A stretch of DNA of 30,225 bases from Basidiobolus meristosporus CBS 931.73 (taxonomy: Eukaryota; Basidiobolomycota; Basidiobolomycetes; Basidiobolales; Basidiobolaceae). The first letter of the stretch is position 1, and each line of letters opens with the position of its first letter. This document shows positions 1 to 10,654 of the stretch, one piece after another. The notes beneath the pieces were generated by a model. The model saw nothing but the letters and a program-made list of their open reading frames with translations, did no database searches and was not told where the DNA came from. The translations under genes and the position numbers were made by a program. The stretch spans positions 1 to 30,225 of the forward strand of contig MCFE01000853.1 in the NCBI GenBank assembly GCA_002104905.1, written 5' to 3'.

Positions 1-461
1 CCGAGAAATCGCTAATTGTGACCAGTCTTTGTTCCCGTTGTAGCGTGGTCATCTTCCGTTCTTTTAGTAAGAGATAGATTCCTTTTGTTTAATACTACCC
101 CCTGCTGTGAGCACCAATTCTGTTACGTACTTAAAGAGTAATGTCCTTTAGAGAGTACGAAAAGGGATAACCTATATGTTATCTTGTAGATTCGACGGGG
201 TAGTGTAAGAATATCTCTTAAAAAGGTTAGGGTGGTGACTTCGTAGAAATATATTCAAACTAATATTCGTTCCTACTACGCTCTTCTGCCTATAACCAAA
301 ACTCCCTTTTTATTTAGTTACTTGTTTGGTATTTATACCTTGTTGTGAGTCTGGTGATTTGTCTTTTGATTTGTTTTTCCCTGGCTACTAAGTCGTCTTT
401 GTATGCGTTGATGTCACTTAGCATCAAGTGACTCTTTACTCTGTAACACCTAACCAAGAAC
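1..461. other. Unassigned left-edge sequence
   Basis: No gene is recognisable. CpG dinucleotides are present at ordinary frequency in roughly the first 330 bp and then become rare, so the boundary between unique DNA and decayed repeat lies around 330-540. The longest open frames are short and have no recognisable motif. Confidence 0.4.
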
Positions 462-529
462 ACCTAGCCTTGTGGTTATCCCTAACCCTTCCATACCCAT
501 GGTTGTGGGTTCAAATCCTGGATCCAGCA
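462..529 (+). repeat. tRNA-like sequence, possible decayed SINE head
   Basis: A stretch resembling a Pol III internal promoter: a box-A-like TAGCCTTGTGGTTA near 465-478 and a box-B-like GGGTTCAAATCCTGG at 507-521, followed by ATCCAGCA as in the 3' end of a tRNA. The T stem pairs poorly and no matching 5' acceptor strand is visible, so it is not a functional tRNA. TTCAAAT in place of the canonical TTCGAAT fits CpG decay. It may be a tRNA-derived SINE head or a tRNA pseudogene; no second copy is visible in the window. Confidence 0.3.
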
Positions 530-764
530 AAATTTGATTAATAAATTGATGTGTGCTCATTGGGAGATGGCTTGATCAGCCATTGGGCAAAGTAATGGCT
601 CTGATTGGCTGAAATCCTTGAAATGCTAATTGGCCAGATTTGCCTAGTAAATTTGGCCAGTGATTGCCCAGAAATTCATCTCAGTTCCCCCAGTCTGCTG
701 GCCATTCCGGCCACAATTCAGCTACCGCAAACCAGTATAACTTAGCTCAGATATATTCAGATTC

Positions 765-993
765 TCACTTCTCAGGCCTGGCTTTCCAGGAAACCTCTCT
801 TAGACCTAGCTAACTAGGAAATATAGTACCACTCAGCTTCTCAACTCTCAGACCTGGCTTACCAGGAAGATATCTCTCAGACCTAGCTTTCTAGGAATAG
901 CTTCAGATTAACTTGGCTTCTTTAGATACTTGTCATAAGTAAATAAAGATTGCACCACTTGGTGACTTTCCTCCCCCTAACCCTAAAATGTTC
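765..993 (+). repeat. Dispersed repeat copy A, with four small palindromes
   Basis: First copy of a ~225-bp direct repeat whose second copy starts ~585 bp downstream. It contains four 14-nt palindromes of the form CCTGG-N4-CCAGG or CCTAG-N4-CTAGG, at 777-790, 805-818, 853-866 and 882-895. It ends in an AAATAAAG motif followed by a CACCA/TGGTG palindrome and a C-rich run (941-977). It is probably part of a decayed retroelement, perhaps its 3' end, since an AATAAA poly(A)-type signal is included. No coding capacity is visible. Confidence 0.55.
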
Positions 994-1042
994 TAGACCT
1001 CTTAATTGGCTTCTTTATTTGTACTTAGATTAGCTCTTAACT

Positions 1043-1080
1043 CAAATAAAGATTTCACCAACTTGGTGACTTTCCCTCTC
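1043..1080 (+). repeat. AATAAA-palindrome module
   Basis: One of six plus-oriented copies of a ~37-bp module (941-977, 1043-1080, 1317-1355, 1531-1567, 8476-8511, 9361-9394). It consists of AAATAAAGATTT, then a short palindrome, then GACTTTCC and C-rich sequence. This copy has the best palindrome, TCACCAA-C-TTGGTGA, with 7-bp perfect arms. Copies 8476 and 9361 are more diverged and flank copia remnants. Confidence 0.5.
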
Positions 1081-1349
1081 CTAGCCCTTGCCCTAAGCAC
1101 ACTCTCTTTATGATGAATATCAATCCTTATCATATTCCCCTCATTAATGTTGTTCACAAATCATTCTTACCCCTCTTGCTACCCCCCTTCCCCCTGAACA
1201 GTGGCTTGAGTACTGAAGAACTATCATCACTTCTTGTAAACTACCTACTAGTTCCCCTCAGCTACACACTCTTGTATCAAAGCTACAACAGTAGCGCTGG
1301 CTTCTTTGTTTCATCTGAAATAAAGATTTTACCTGTTAGTGACTGTCTC

Positions 1350-1575
1350 CCCCCTTACTTCTCAGGCCTAGCTTTCCAGGAAACCTTTCCCATACCTAGC
1401 CAACCAGATAATGTAGCACCACTCAGATTTTCACCTCTCAGACCTGTCTTACTAGGAAGATGTCTCTCATATCTGGCTTTCTATGAACTACTTGTGATTA
1501 ACTTGGCTTCTTTAAATGCTTGTTATAATTAAGTAAAGATTTCACTACTTGGTGATGTCCCTCCCCCCAACAATC
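1350..1575 (+). repeat. Dispersed repeat copy B
   Basis: Second copy of the 765-993 repeat in the same orientation. It shares the TTCTCAGGCCTRGCTTTCCAG block, the GATTAACTTGGCTTCTTT block and the terminal AAGTAAAGATTTCAC module. Most of the small palindromes seen in copy A have been lost here by point changes, so the copies have drifted apart. It is likely non-coding; the open frame at 1110-1532 crosses unrelated repeat parts and has no protein signature. Confidence 0.5.
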
Positions 1576-1579
1576 AAGA

Positions 1580-3795
1580 TAACCATGGGCTATTGTCCCA
1601 ATAGTTATTTAAAACTAAAGACACTGTCTCTGCTTAAACAGATCAGAACAAGTTATTTGCCCAAAAATTCTATCAGAATAAATGTCCCTTATTTTTTCTG
1701 GTAAGGCCTTTAGAACTCCATTCCAACAGCTGCAAAAACTCTCCTTTTTGCCTACAAATCTACATTAGGTCCAGTAAGCACCATACCAGTGTGCTAAGAT
1801 ATTTGGTTATAGGGCTCTATTGATTATAACTCCTCAATACTGCCTCATGTTATAGTGTGATACAGGTACTGGCTACCATGTGTTTTGCCTTATAAATATT
1901 ATGAGATGAACAGGTTGTTAGGATCCTAGGCTTTTGTCCCTCAATGATGGAAGTTCTAGATCTTTCATATGGATTATGATTACAAAAAGCCACATAAATA
2001 ATGACTACAATATTTGCTTAGAGATGATGTAGTAATGGGATACTTTGCACTACCACACATCACTACCATTGTCATTGTCTTCAGAACACCCACTAGTGCC
2101 ATCACATCAATTTTCCCATCATTGCCATGACACATTATTGTCATCACCAGCAATTCACCCACAGTTGCTTTGGCAGTGTAGCGGTACTTCTGGGTGTAGC
2201 TCAACAACTCACAGTGCTTGAGATGTCTGATATGTGCAATAACATCTTAGTCAAATTCCTATTGTCTCTATCAATATGTCATAATGGCATAGGCACCTGC
2301 TTCTCTAGCTTCCTGGGTGCACTAAGTGTCTCCAAATGCCTCTGTGTACCTTGTACACCACTCTGAGAAGCTCCCTGGTAGCAAGTCCAATATGTAACTG
2401 CTGAAGGTAGGCTCTGTGATTAACTGCTAATCAATAAGGCAGAAGTTCTACTAAAGGAAGAGATAGTTCATTATTAGGGATATGACTTCCCTTAAGTACT
2501 TATCCTGACTGTATGGTGATTACTAATAACAGAGTTCTAGAAGATTCCAGGCATAAGTAGTAATCTTGATGGCATCATAATGAGCCTAAACTACTCTAAG
2601 AAGGTCCTGGAAAGTTCTAAGAAGTTCAGCACATCTAACTAATCAGGGATTGATGGTCTGAAACCCACACAGCAAAGAGAAACTATAGATGGTACTGAAG
2701 CAGCTACAATGGCAACACAGACTTAGATCATGGGTCACTGTTGCTGATGCATGTACTTGCTTAATATGGATACATATGCTGATCACAAAGCAGAATACCA
2801 ATTGGGATCAGTAGTGTCTATAACTAATCAGGGTGAATAGCAGATGGCTACAATACTAACAAAATGGGAATGGAAGTATGGTGTAATACTGATGATTAAT
2901 AATATGGATTATCTTAGCAAAGTAGGTACATGAATAAGATTGCCAGTGAGTGGTAGTTTATCCTACAACATTGCCTTGATATAACATTTTCACCTTCCAT
3001 ACTTGCCTACCCTCCATCTCTCCTAGTCTACTAATCTGGCTCCCACTAAAGCACTCACATCATCTGTATTCAATTACCATTCACAATGGCAATTACAATG
3101 TACCATAATAAATGTCTGCTGCTTCCAAATAAATGCAAATTTGATTTTCTCTTTCATACAAGCAGTGTTACATATCAGTATTTATTATTGTTCATCCAAT
3201 ATATCAATTCCTCCAGATATGTGACCTTTAGTCTGCTTCCCAAAGGTGTGGTACAGGCTAGAAGTGCCCACAAAAATTGTAGTGGAAACACATAAATTAG
3301 ATAAAGCTTTAGCCTCTTGCCCTAAGTTGGGTGCTTGAGCAGGTGCAGGGCTCACCAAAGACTCTAATGGGTCTAGTAGGGGAACCAATGGCTGCTTCAA
3401 TTGCAAGCAATGCAATACTAAATACAAAGCTTCAGACTAGTGTACTCAACCACCTGACCAACTATCTTTGCAACTTCATACTTCTCTATTATTCACTTCT
3501 CATTAATCTCTACTGCTAAATAACCTTGATTCTGAGCCTATGAGCAGTCCTCAGCTAGCAGCCTTTCCCAAATCTTTGCTTGAACTTGAGCAGCCTTTTC
3601 AAGGTTCCCTTGATACTACTGCAGTATGCTAAAGAGGAGAAGTACTGATTCCTCTCCCTTGTAGCTAGCTTCCTCTCTCCAGAATCTTCCTGGGCAAGGG
3701 AAGTCTTCTTCAGCTCCACTACAACCATCCCCTCCTAAAGAAGCTAGCCCTCCAGTGGAGCAAAGCTTAAGTCTTCAAGTGAGACCTGATCCACC
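1580..3795. other. CpG-depleted sequence without a recognisable gene
   Basis: About 2.2 kb of AT-rich DNA with almost no CpG (one near 2182). Only short open frames occur (60-80 codons) and none carries a motif I recognise. The composition matches the neighbouring decayed retroelements, so this is probably old repeat DNA, some of it perhaps upstream sequence of the LINE relic beginning near 3,796. Confidence 0.45.
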
Positions 3796-6700
3796 ATGGA
3801 CTTCAGACTTTCTGAGTTGATGTCTATCATGGAGCTTCTTCTTGAGCAATATGTTCAAGTGCTCAAAAATGCTTTGAAGAATCAACATGTTCAACTTACA
3901 GCCATCCATTGTGACTCAGGAAAGCCTACTGTGGCTGCAGTAGATTCTCCAATAGCTAGTCAGCCAGAAAGCAATGGACCTTCTTCCCAGAGTGGCACCA
4001 GTATACACCCTGTCCACAACACCCAGATGAATCTACAGCAAGCACTGTTGCCTCCAAACCCAGTAACTCAATCCTGCAGAAGTCCTATCTTTGCTGAAAT
4101 AGCAAAGTTAAATGCCAGGTCTGGGTTCAGGGAAGAAGACAACTGACTGAGTATAAACATGAGACTTTGCTTTAGTGCATAGCCCCCCTTTACCAGTGCA
4201 AAGACAGGGGTCAGCCATTAAGTTTGTAGGATGTGCCTTCAAGGTATCAAACTTCAATTAATAAGCAGGTCAAATACATTCTCTTTGAGTAGAGATTTCA
4301 ACTATACAAGATATGGGGTATCAGATAAGCTGGTAGAAATGCTGCTGGGCTTGCTCTCTCTGCTGAGTATACTCACTTATTGATTGCAGAAGTGAAGAAA
4401 TGCCACTTTCTCAAACTACAGGGCAATGTAAATCCTTCTGAGACCTTATGACTAGAAGCCACTGCCACTGTGGCTGAGCCAGTGAAGGATGCCTATGCAA
4501 GAAGACTGTCACAGTCTTGCAACCTGGCAGAGAGACACCTCCAAGCTTTACCTGACTGATCCTGCTAAGGAGAGTGGTTACCTAATCATTAGCATTGAAA
4601 TAACCTGTGCTGCTATGATTCTTCACAATCATGAGCTTAAGCCTGATCCTACATATCATCCTATGTCAGTACTTAATGCCTAATATTAGGTAGCTCCCAC
4701 TGCTGATTGGTGATGAAATCTATCTAGCCCCTGAAGATTTGCTTCTGGAATTGCTTATGATTAAATGCTCACAAATGGTGTGGTATCATGGACTTAATCA
4801 AATTCAGTAGATTTGACATGATTTCCTGGTGAAACTTGATGTGTTGTTCAAGCTTTACATATATCACACTCACACCTTATAGCCACCTCCAAAAGGATTG
4901 GCCCTAACAGGACTGTCCCTAAGCCAATTAGAGCAAACTGTGAGAAGGCTGTCCCTAATTCAATCACAATTAGTCATGAGAAAGTTGCATGATTTCTCTA
5001 ATATCACCAGATCTAAGGCCAATAATATTGATGGTCTCCTGCACTGAATATTCAATATGTGTAACTCTGATGTTAGTTAGCTTCATATCTGTCTAACCCC
5101 TCCCCCAATGTCCTGGTAGGATGTGCCTCATTTCTGCCTACTTAGCCTCCCACTCTGCTCTTTGGTGCTATCAACACTCACTAGTGTAGACTCCCTGGTC
5201 CTTAGAAGGTTGAATCAAGAAGTAAGATTGACTTACTTGCAAGTGTTCCTTTTAAAGACATAGCATGGCATACCTTCCCCCCATCTTACTGAAATACTCC
5301 TGATCAAGCTGATGTTAGATATGACACAATTCCTCACTGACACCTTGGGTTTTATAAAATGTGTAGTTAGTCAGACTCTATATTCATTGCTGCTATGGTG
5401 ACAATGGCCTATTCTTTTTCTTGCATGCAGAATTTCTCTTTCTGCCTCACTCAAGCTGCAACTTCAGTCACTTAAGAAGCCAAATGTTCTGTAGGTCACC
5501 AGCAGCCAGTACTCTTTGGGGTAAAACAGCAGCAAACTTCCTAGAGACATGAGGAAGCTCTTACATCCAACTCTCCTATAGGAGCTATCTGTGCTGCCAT
5601 TTGCCCCACCTATACTACTTTTCACTCTGTGGTATTGATTGTATGCAAAGTTTACTTGGAAACTCTCTAAGCTCATCCCACCAAACCTGGTCCTAGGAGA
5701 CATGACCCCCTTTAAGACTACACTCTGCCTCAGCTGTCTAGTAGGCTGCTGTGATGTTCAAGCAAGCTCAGAGGGTAGCCCAGGCCAAAGTAGTAATCAG
5801 CTCCAAACATCTTAGTATCTTTGCTGTGGATGATGCACACAAGCACTTTCAAGAAGTATACTCATACCCACCTGCTCACTACCATAAAGTTGGCTGGGTT
5901 TTAGCATTTGGGTCCTTTATGCATAATACCCTCCCTAATAGTGAGTGGTTTGCTACCAGGTCTCCTCTTCTGATAATCAGCAAGTATCCCTCCCCCAAAT
6001 CATCTGATCTGGGCCCTCTCCATGTATATATTCTCAAGGCATTTGCTAGAAATGAAGCTACCATAGATGATTTAAAAGCTTCCTTTTGTAATCACCTCAA
6101 GCTTGCATTTACTCCTTGAAACTGGTATTATTGTCACATTCATCCTTTGCCAAAGAAGTCCAATTTTCATCCATTGCTAACTACAGGCCTATTGCCTTGT
6201 CACCAATGTGCAAAGAATAGTTGAAGCCTCCCTTATTACACTGCATTAGAGATTCTCCCTTAGCCCAGTTTCATCCTGCACTAGCTGGCTTCAGAGAGGC
6301 TACTCAACTGTAGCACATTTAGTGGTATAAAATGTTGTATTTTACATATCAGGTCATGAAGCGGGAAAACGCAGACTCTTTGTTGACCTGAAACAAGTAC
6401 TGATATGGTGGTGATCCTCATATTCTGAAGAAGCGCAAGAACAAGCATGCATCCAATCAGTTTCTTGAGATTGTATACTCATCTTTCTTAGCTTGTTATT
6501 CCACTATTAGTGTCTATGGTTTAATCTTGTCTTCATTCTGCAGGCTGAGGGGGCTAGGGATCTTTTATTTCACCAGTTCTGCTCAATATCTACATTGATG
6601 ATCTGGCAGATATTTTCTGTATGAATGACCCATGAGCTTCTGTACCTACTGCACTGCTATTTGCTAATGATATCTAATTGCTGCCTAGGAGTCTTTTGAA

Positions 6701-7330
6701 AGCTTATTGTTTTCTGAGTAAAGTCAGACTATCTTATACTGCCAATGGTATGGAAGTAAGTACTGCTAAATCAGCATACATTGGATCAAGGCTGGTGTGA
6801 AATATTTCCTTCTATAACTTACCTCTACCTCAACCTTTCTTCTACAACAACACTGGACCCTCAACTTACCAAAGTGAGATTTCTTGAGCAGCTTACACTG
6901 AAAAATGTATTCAAAGGGCTTCTGCCACTTTGAAACCTCTACAGCTCAAAGGGCTAGAAGGTATTCTGTGATTAAGTTATAGCTATTCAAGGCCCTTATG
7001 TGTCCATGTTGGGAGTATACTGCTGCTATGATATGCTTGGCTACTAATCCTGACCTTACTACCTGTTTACAAGCTCTGTAACAAGAAGATATTAGCTGGG
7101 AAGTAGATGCTTCTGACTGCCATTTTAGGTGATATCCAAGGCTTATGTGTAGTCGGATTGGTATAGTAGCTGCACTATTCAGATCTGAGACTTTAGGTAT
7201 TGGGGTTGGGCAGCACAATGTAAAAGCATTGCCCAATAATCCTTTGTAGATATGAATCATTAAGATTGCTAATAATTTGGTCAAAACCACCTCAAAGTCT
7301 AGGGGACAAAGAGTATGCACTTTCTGATGG
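3796..7330 (+). pseudogene. Decayed LINE (non-LTR retrotransposon), RT region recognisable
   Basis: A broken non-LTR retrotransposon read on the plus strand through several frames. The reverse transcriptase is identified by ordered motifs: SIANYRPIALSPMCK at about 6174-6220, GFRE followed after a frameshift by GYSTVAHLVV (~6289-6335), LFVDLKQ (~6378), SPVLLNIYIDDLADIF (~6570-6617), LLFANDI in place of the catalytic FADD/YADD block (~6655-6675), GMEVSTAKSAYIG (~6748), and KALMCPCWEYTAAM (~6990). These are the standard blocks of LINE RTs, such as the Tad/I/jockey-like groups. An open frame of 116 codons at 3796-4146 (Ser/Gln/Pro-rich) may be a remnant of the first ORF, and 4489-4683 may be from the endonuclease part; both are guesses. 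Many stops and frameshifts, a D-to-N change in the catalytic motif and near absence of CpG show that it is long dead. Confidence 0.75.
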
Positions 7331-8475
7331 CTTTAGATCTTATTTGGTCTCCAATAGCACCAAGCCACCTAGAGAGCAAATACCTCTCTCTGTAGCAATG
7401 CACAAAAGGCATCTGGAGTATATCTCAAGAGTCACTACCTAAAAGACAGAGTTGGACTTATCCCCTATGAGAGTAGACACTCACTTAGTGAAGGAGACAT
7501 ATCCCTTTACATCAGGAGGTCCTTCTTTGTCTTCCAGGCCATAAGGTGGCAAACAAAAGCACTTTGCTTGGGCTCCAAATTCCCCAACAGTAGGAGGCAC
7601 TTTCACTTCTATCTTGTAGAGAGCTGCTTTGAGTTCAAGGATATTCAATGTTTTCTCTAATTCCTCAAATGAATGGAGCTCATCCAGAGGCTTTGTGCTA
7701 TCATATCTACAATTAGACCAGAGCTTCTGCCTTCTTGCAAGGTCACTGGCTTCCAGGAAGTAGCAGTATACCTTGACACCTTCTCTTGGTGCCTTTCTTT
7801 CTTATAACTACTAGCTCTGTTTTATTTTCTATCATAATTTGTTGACAAGTTCCTAATCAACTCTACACATTTTTAGCAGTATTTTTATTTTCACTTTACT
7901 ATAGACATAGTTCTTTGCACAATTTGCACTATTTGCACAATTTGACTTAAAGCAAGCTGAATTTGGTAACACAAAGCTTTATTCATTTCAGTATAAGAAT
8001 ATAAACCCCTAACCCTTACTCCAAGTATCTCAAGCAACAGGATTGCAACCTTTCCAAGATTGTTAACATGAGATTTATCAACAATCATATGATGGAGATA
8101 TTACTTGACAAGATTATTGCCAAGCAGCTCCATCAAAATGTTTTTGACCAGTTTACTGAGAGATTATTGAACAAGCCTTTAAAGAGTTTCCTGATTCTCC
8201 AGCTTACAAGCCCTGCTTGTTGGATGTATCTTTACCTTCAAGACTTACTTCACTTATCAGAAATACCCCTTCACCTGCTGTGACCTACTTCCTGAAGGAT
8301 TATTAAATATTTCAGGTTTATCTACTTTACTCTCCTGTTAACCTGAGCTCCAGTGTACTCTGCAATACTGCCTTAACTTGAGCTTAAATTTATTCCTTTT
8401 CAGCTTAGTGTTTGCTGTGGGAAAATTATATTCCCAGCTGGTGTGTTTATTTGTTATTTGACATAACTGAATACC
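7331..8475. other. CpG-depleted sequence, probably further repeat remains
   Basis: No gene is recognisable. CpG is almost absent. The stretch may include the 3' part of the LINE relic, but I cannot align it to a domain. A short tandem of TTTGCACAAT-like units occurs near 7912-7942. Confidence 0.4.
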
Positions 8476-8510
8476 AACAAAGATTTTACCTCCCTTGGTG
8501 ACTTTCTGCC

Positions 8511-8826
8511 CTTACAAAAGAAGCTCTGTGACTAAGAAATCTTTCCAAGAATGAGGCTTATATAACAAGCCTACTACATTATTTTGAGATAATCAAGGAT
8601 GTACACAACTATGTAGAAATCCAACTTTTCATGCTACAACTAAGCATACAGAAATTAGACATCATATCATATGGCAAGCTATGGAGTATAGCTTAGTTAT
8701 ATTAGTTTACTGTCCTATAGATGAAATAAATGCAGACATACTTACTAAACTATTAACTAGAGATAAACTTGAATATCTTATACCTCAGTTAAGGCTATTG
8801 CATATGAATATTTTGCCAAGTGGGAG
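8511..8826 (+). pseudogene. Copia pol 3' remnant (RNase H end) with polypurine tract
   Basis: The plus strand translates, with frameshifts and stops, into the C-terminal RNase H region of a Ty1/copia polyprotein. It follows the same order as the intact element at 17,115-20,255: an EAL*LRNL block, DNQGCTQLCRNPTFHA, IRHH, LVYCPIDEINADILTK, and a final HMNI. The tryptophan of the first block has become TGA and the natural stop after MNI is lost. The tract AGTGGGAG at 8819-8826 directly abuts an LTR, as expected for a copia 3' end. It is truncated on the left at ~8511, next to a copy of the AATAAA-palindrome module. Confidence 0.85.
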
Positions 8827-9176
8827 TGTGGTAAAAGCTTGTACTTGCACCTAACAATCTACCAGGCTTAGTCACTTATATCATTACCTACAAATCTTAG
8901 AGGATGCTGCCTAAGTTCCTTGTTAAGATTTACTCACAGCATTTTCACTAACACATCAGGTATCCAGAACATGAGATTTCTTGAAGTTGTTTAAACAGCC
9001 CCAAACTTTGCACACATATTCTTTGGGACCTTGCTAAGCCTATTCTACAAGTTTGTTTTTCCAAGGCCATGTAGTAGTAGAAAAACTACTTTTACCTTTA
9101 TTAAATCTTTGAGTGAAAACAACACAATCTACTTGTTCTCCCAATCACTTCCAGTATCTCCAACACTCCTACAACA
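8827..9176 (+). repeat. Old copia 3' LTR, 350 bp, same family as the intact element
   Basis: It begins TGTGG and ends CAACA and has exactly the 350-bp length of the LTRs at 16,754 and 21,091, to which it aligns along its whole length in reverse orientation. It follows the polypurine tract of the copia remnant immediately to its left. CpG sites present in the young LTRs are changed here. Confidence 0.85.
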
Positions 9177-9187
9177 CCAAGTACATG

Positions 9188-9352
9188 TAGACAAAGTTTG
9201 GGGGACTTTTGAACAGCTTAGAGTACTTTGGCTAAGTTTCTTGTTTGGGTTTACATGGAATATTTTACCACTATATTAGATACCCTGGTGATTTGCAGGC
9301 TATGCACTTAGCAACCAAGTTAATGGAACATTTGGGTGTAATTACAAAATCT
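9188..9352 (-). repeat. Partial copia LTR relic, opposite orientation
   Basis: A ~165-bp stretch aligns imperfectly with about the right-hand half of the 16,754-17,103 LTR in the same orientation. Shared blocks include AAAGTTTGGGG, the GGAATATTTTACC / GAAAATATTCTAAG region, and TTAATGGAACATTTGGGTGTAATTAC. It therefore lies head to head with the 8827-9176 LTR, which runs the other way. It is a truncated, CpG-free fragment. Confidence 0.55.
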
Positions 9353-9955
9353 ACAAACGGAACAAAGATTTAGCCCATTAATGACTGTCTTGCCTAAGCC
9401 ATATTTCTCATATTAGTTTCCCTATATCTAGATTGCATACATTGTTTTTTTAAAAAAAAGAGAACAGTTTCAGCCAGAAACGCGCCCATTTGGTACAGAT
9501 AAATAATGCGCAGTGGTATGTTTTGCGTAGCTCCCAGTTCTTGGTAGTTTTATTTATATGCCAAAAAATTGACATCCATTAAAACGGGATTTATGCAATA
9601 ATGCGTGGTATTCCTCTTGAAAAATGGATTTAAGCGATGGCCACTGACAAAGATTGATGACTTAAGACAGATAGCCTCATGGTTATTCCCAAAGCTATTT
9701 CAACAAAACAGGTCTCACCAGCAAATTGATTACAGAAAAGTCTATTATTTGTTGAATAAAAGACGTAACCGGCTTAGCCACTTCCGTCTGAAAGCCCGTG
9801 GCCACCAAAACTGCGTTTCACAAAATCAGTTACTAGAGGCCTGTTTGCGTCCACCTTATTCAACCCTACACCCTACCTCTTTTGGTCCCACCTCTTGCCT
9901 TTGTGTAAGTAGCCTGTTCCCAGATTTTCCCCATCTCGCGATAAGCAGAACGTAA

Positions 9956-10594
9956 ATGGGACTCGAAAACTCCCTGGACTTGCCGGCCAACGTACCGGAC
10001 TGGCTTAAACAGTTATACTCCTCCAACTGTAAAGAATTTAAATCAAACCTTCTTCAGCTAACAAACAAACGCAACCAAGTTGCACGCCTAGAAGAATTAA
10101 AAACTAATGGAGAACTTCCGGACTTTCTAGCAAAGAGTAAGCCCGTTTTGTTCCGCTCAAAGAATCTTTGCAAAAATTCTTTCAACAAACTTGTCGACGC
10201 CCACAAAAAATATGTCACAACCTGTTTCGACATACTTCTAAAGGAAGAAAAAACACTTCTAGTTGCCCTAGAAGAAAAGTGCAGCCTCCAATTCGCCAAG
10301 GATAAGTTATTGAAGGACATCAAAAGAGTACGGGATAAAATTATTGATAATTTCCCAAGTAACGAACGCCAGCAAGCTCTAGACGAGCTCGGAAACTTTG
10401 ACTCAGTACCCGAAATTTTCACTAGATACTGCTTGCACTCAAAATTCCAGGAGGTTCACATATCAAGCTCACCGAAGATGCCAATTCCTTCATTCAGGCA
10501 GGCTACACTGATAAAAACGGAAAATCAGACTCAGGAGAATTCAACCATAGGAACCTCGGGGTCCACAGGTCATGACATATCCGCAAACATCTAA
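9956..10594 (+). CDS. Hypothetical lysine-rich 212-aa protein
   Basis: I do not recognise the family. The 212-aa product is hydrophilic, rich in Lys, Glu, Asn and Leu, and without a signal peptide or membrane segment. Residues ~20-150 look strongly helical, possibly coiled coil (LLQLTNKRNQVARLEELK, LLVALEEKCSLQFAKDK), and the last ~40 residues are Ser/Thr/Gln-rich and probably disordered. It starts at the first ATG after an in-frame TAA that immediately precedes it. An AATAAA lies 38 bp past the stop (10,632-10,637). It is the first gene inside the CpG-normal island, ~500 bp from the repeat boundary. A decayed copy of its second half follows directly, which supports it being a real coding unit. 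It could be a host lineage-specific gene or derived from a mobile element; I cannot decide. Confidence 0.6.
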   Translation: MGLENSLDLPANVPDWLKQLYSSNCKEFKSNLLQLTNKRNQVARLEELKTNGELPDFLAKSKPVLFRSKNLCKNSFNKLVDAHKKYVTTCFDILLKEEKTLLVALEEKCSLQFAKDKLLKDIKRVRDKIIDNFPSNERQQALDELGNFDSVPEIFTRYCLHSKFQEVHISSSPKMPIPSFRQATLIKTENQTQENSTIGTSGSTGHDISANI

Positions 10595-10654
10595 GCTACT
10601 GATTGTAGTAGCATAGCTATCGCGCAACATGAATAAAGTGAACAACCACATTTG

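Noticed and set aside
462-529. Functional tRNA gene
   Set aside because: No pairing acceptor stem and a T stem with mismatches; kept only as a tRNA-like relic.
1110-1532. 140-codon plus-strand frame
   Set aside because: It spans the boundary of two repeat units and the AATAAA module, with composition of non-coding repeat and no motif.
7912-7942. CRISPR-like or microsatellite array of TTTGCACAAT units
   Set aside because: Only about three short imperfect units without spacers; a minor local duplication.
9605-9955. 116-codon frame in the same frame as, and directly before, the 212-aa gene
   Set aside because: No signature and no counterpart before the decayed copy. A GTAAGT at 9,905 gave no intron that joins the two frames. 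Left as probable 5' flank.
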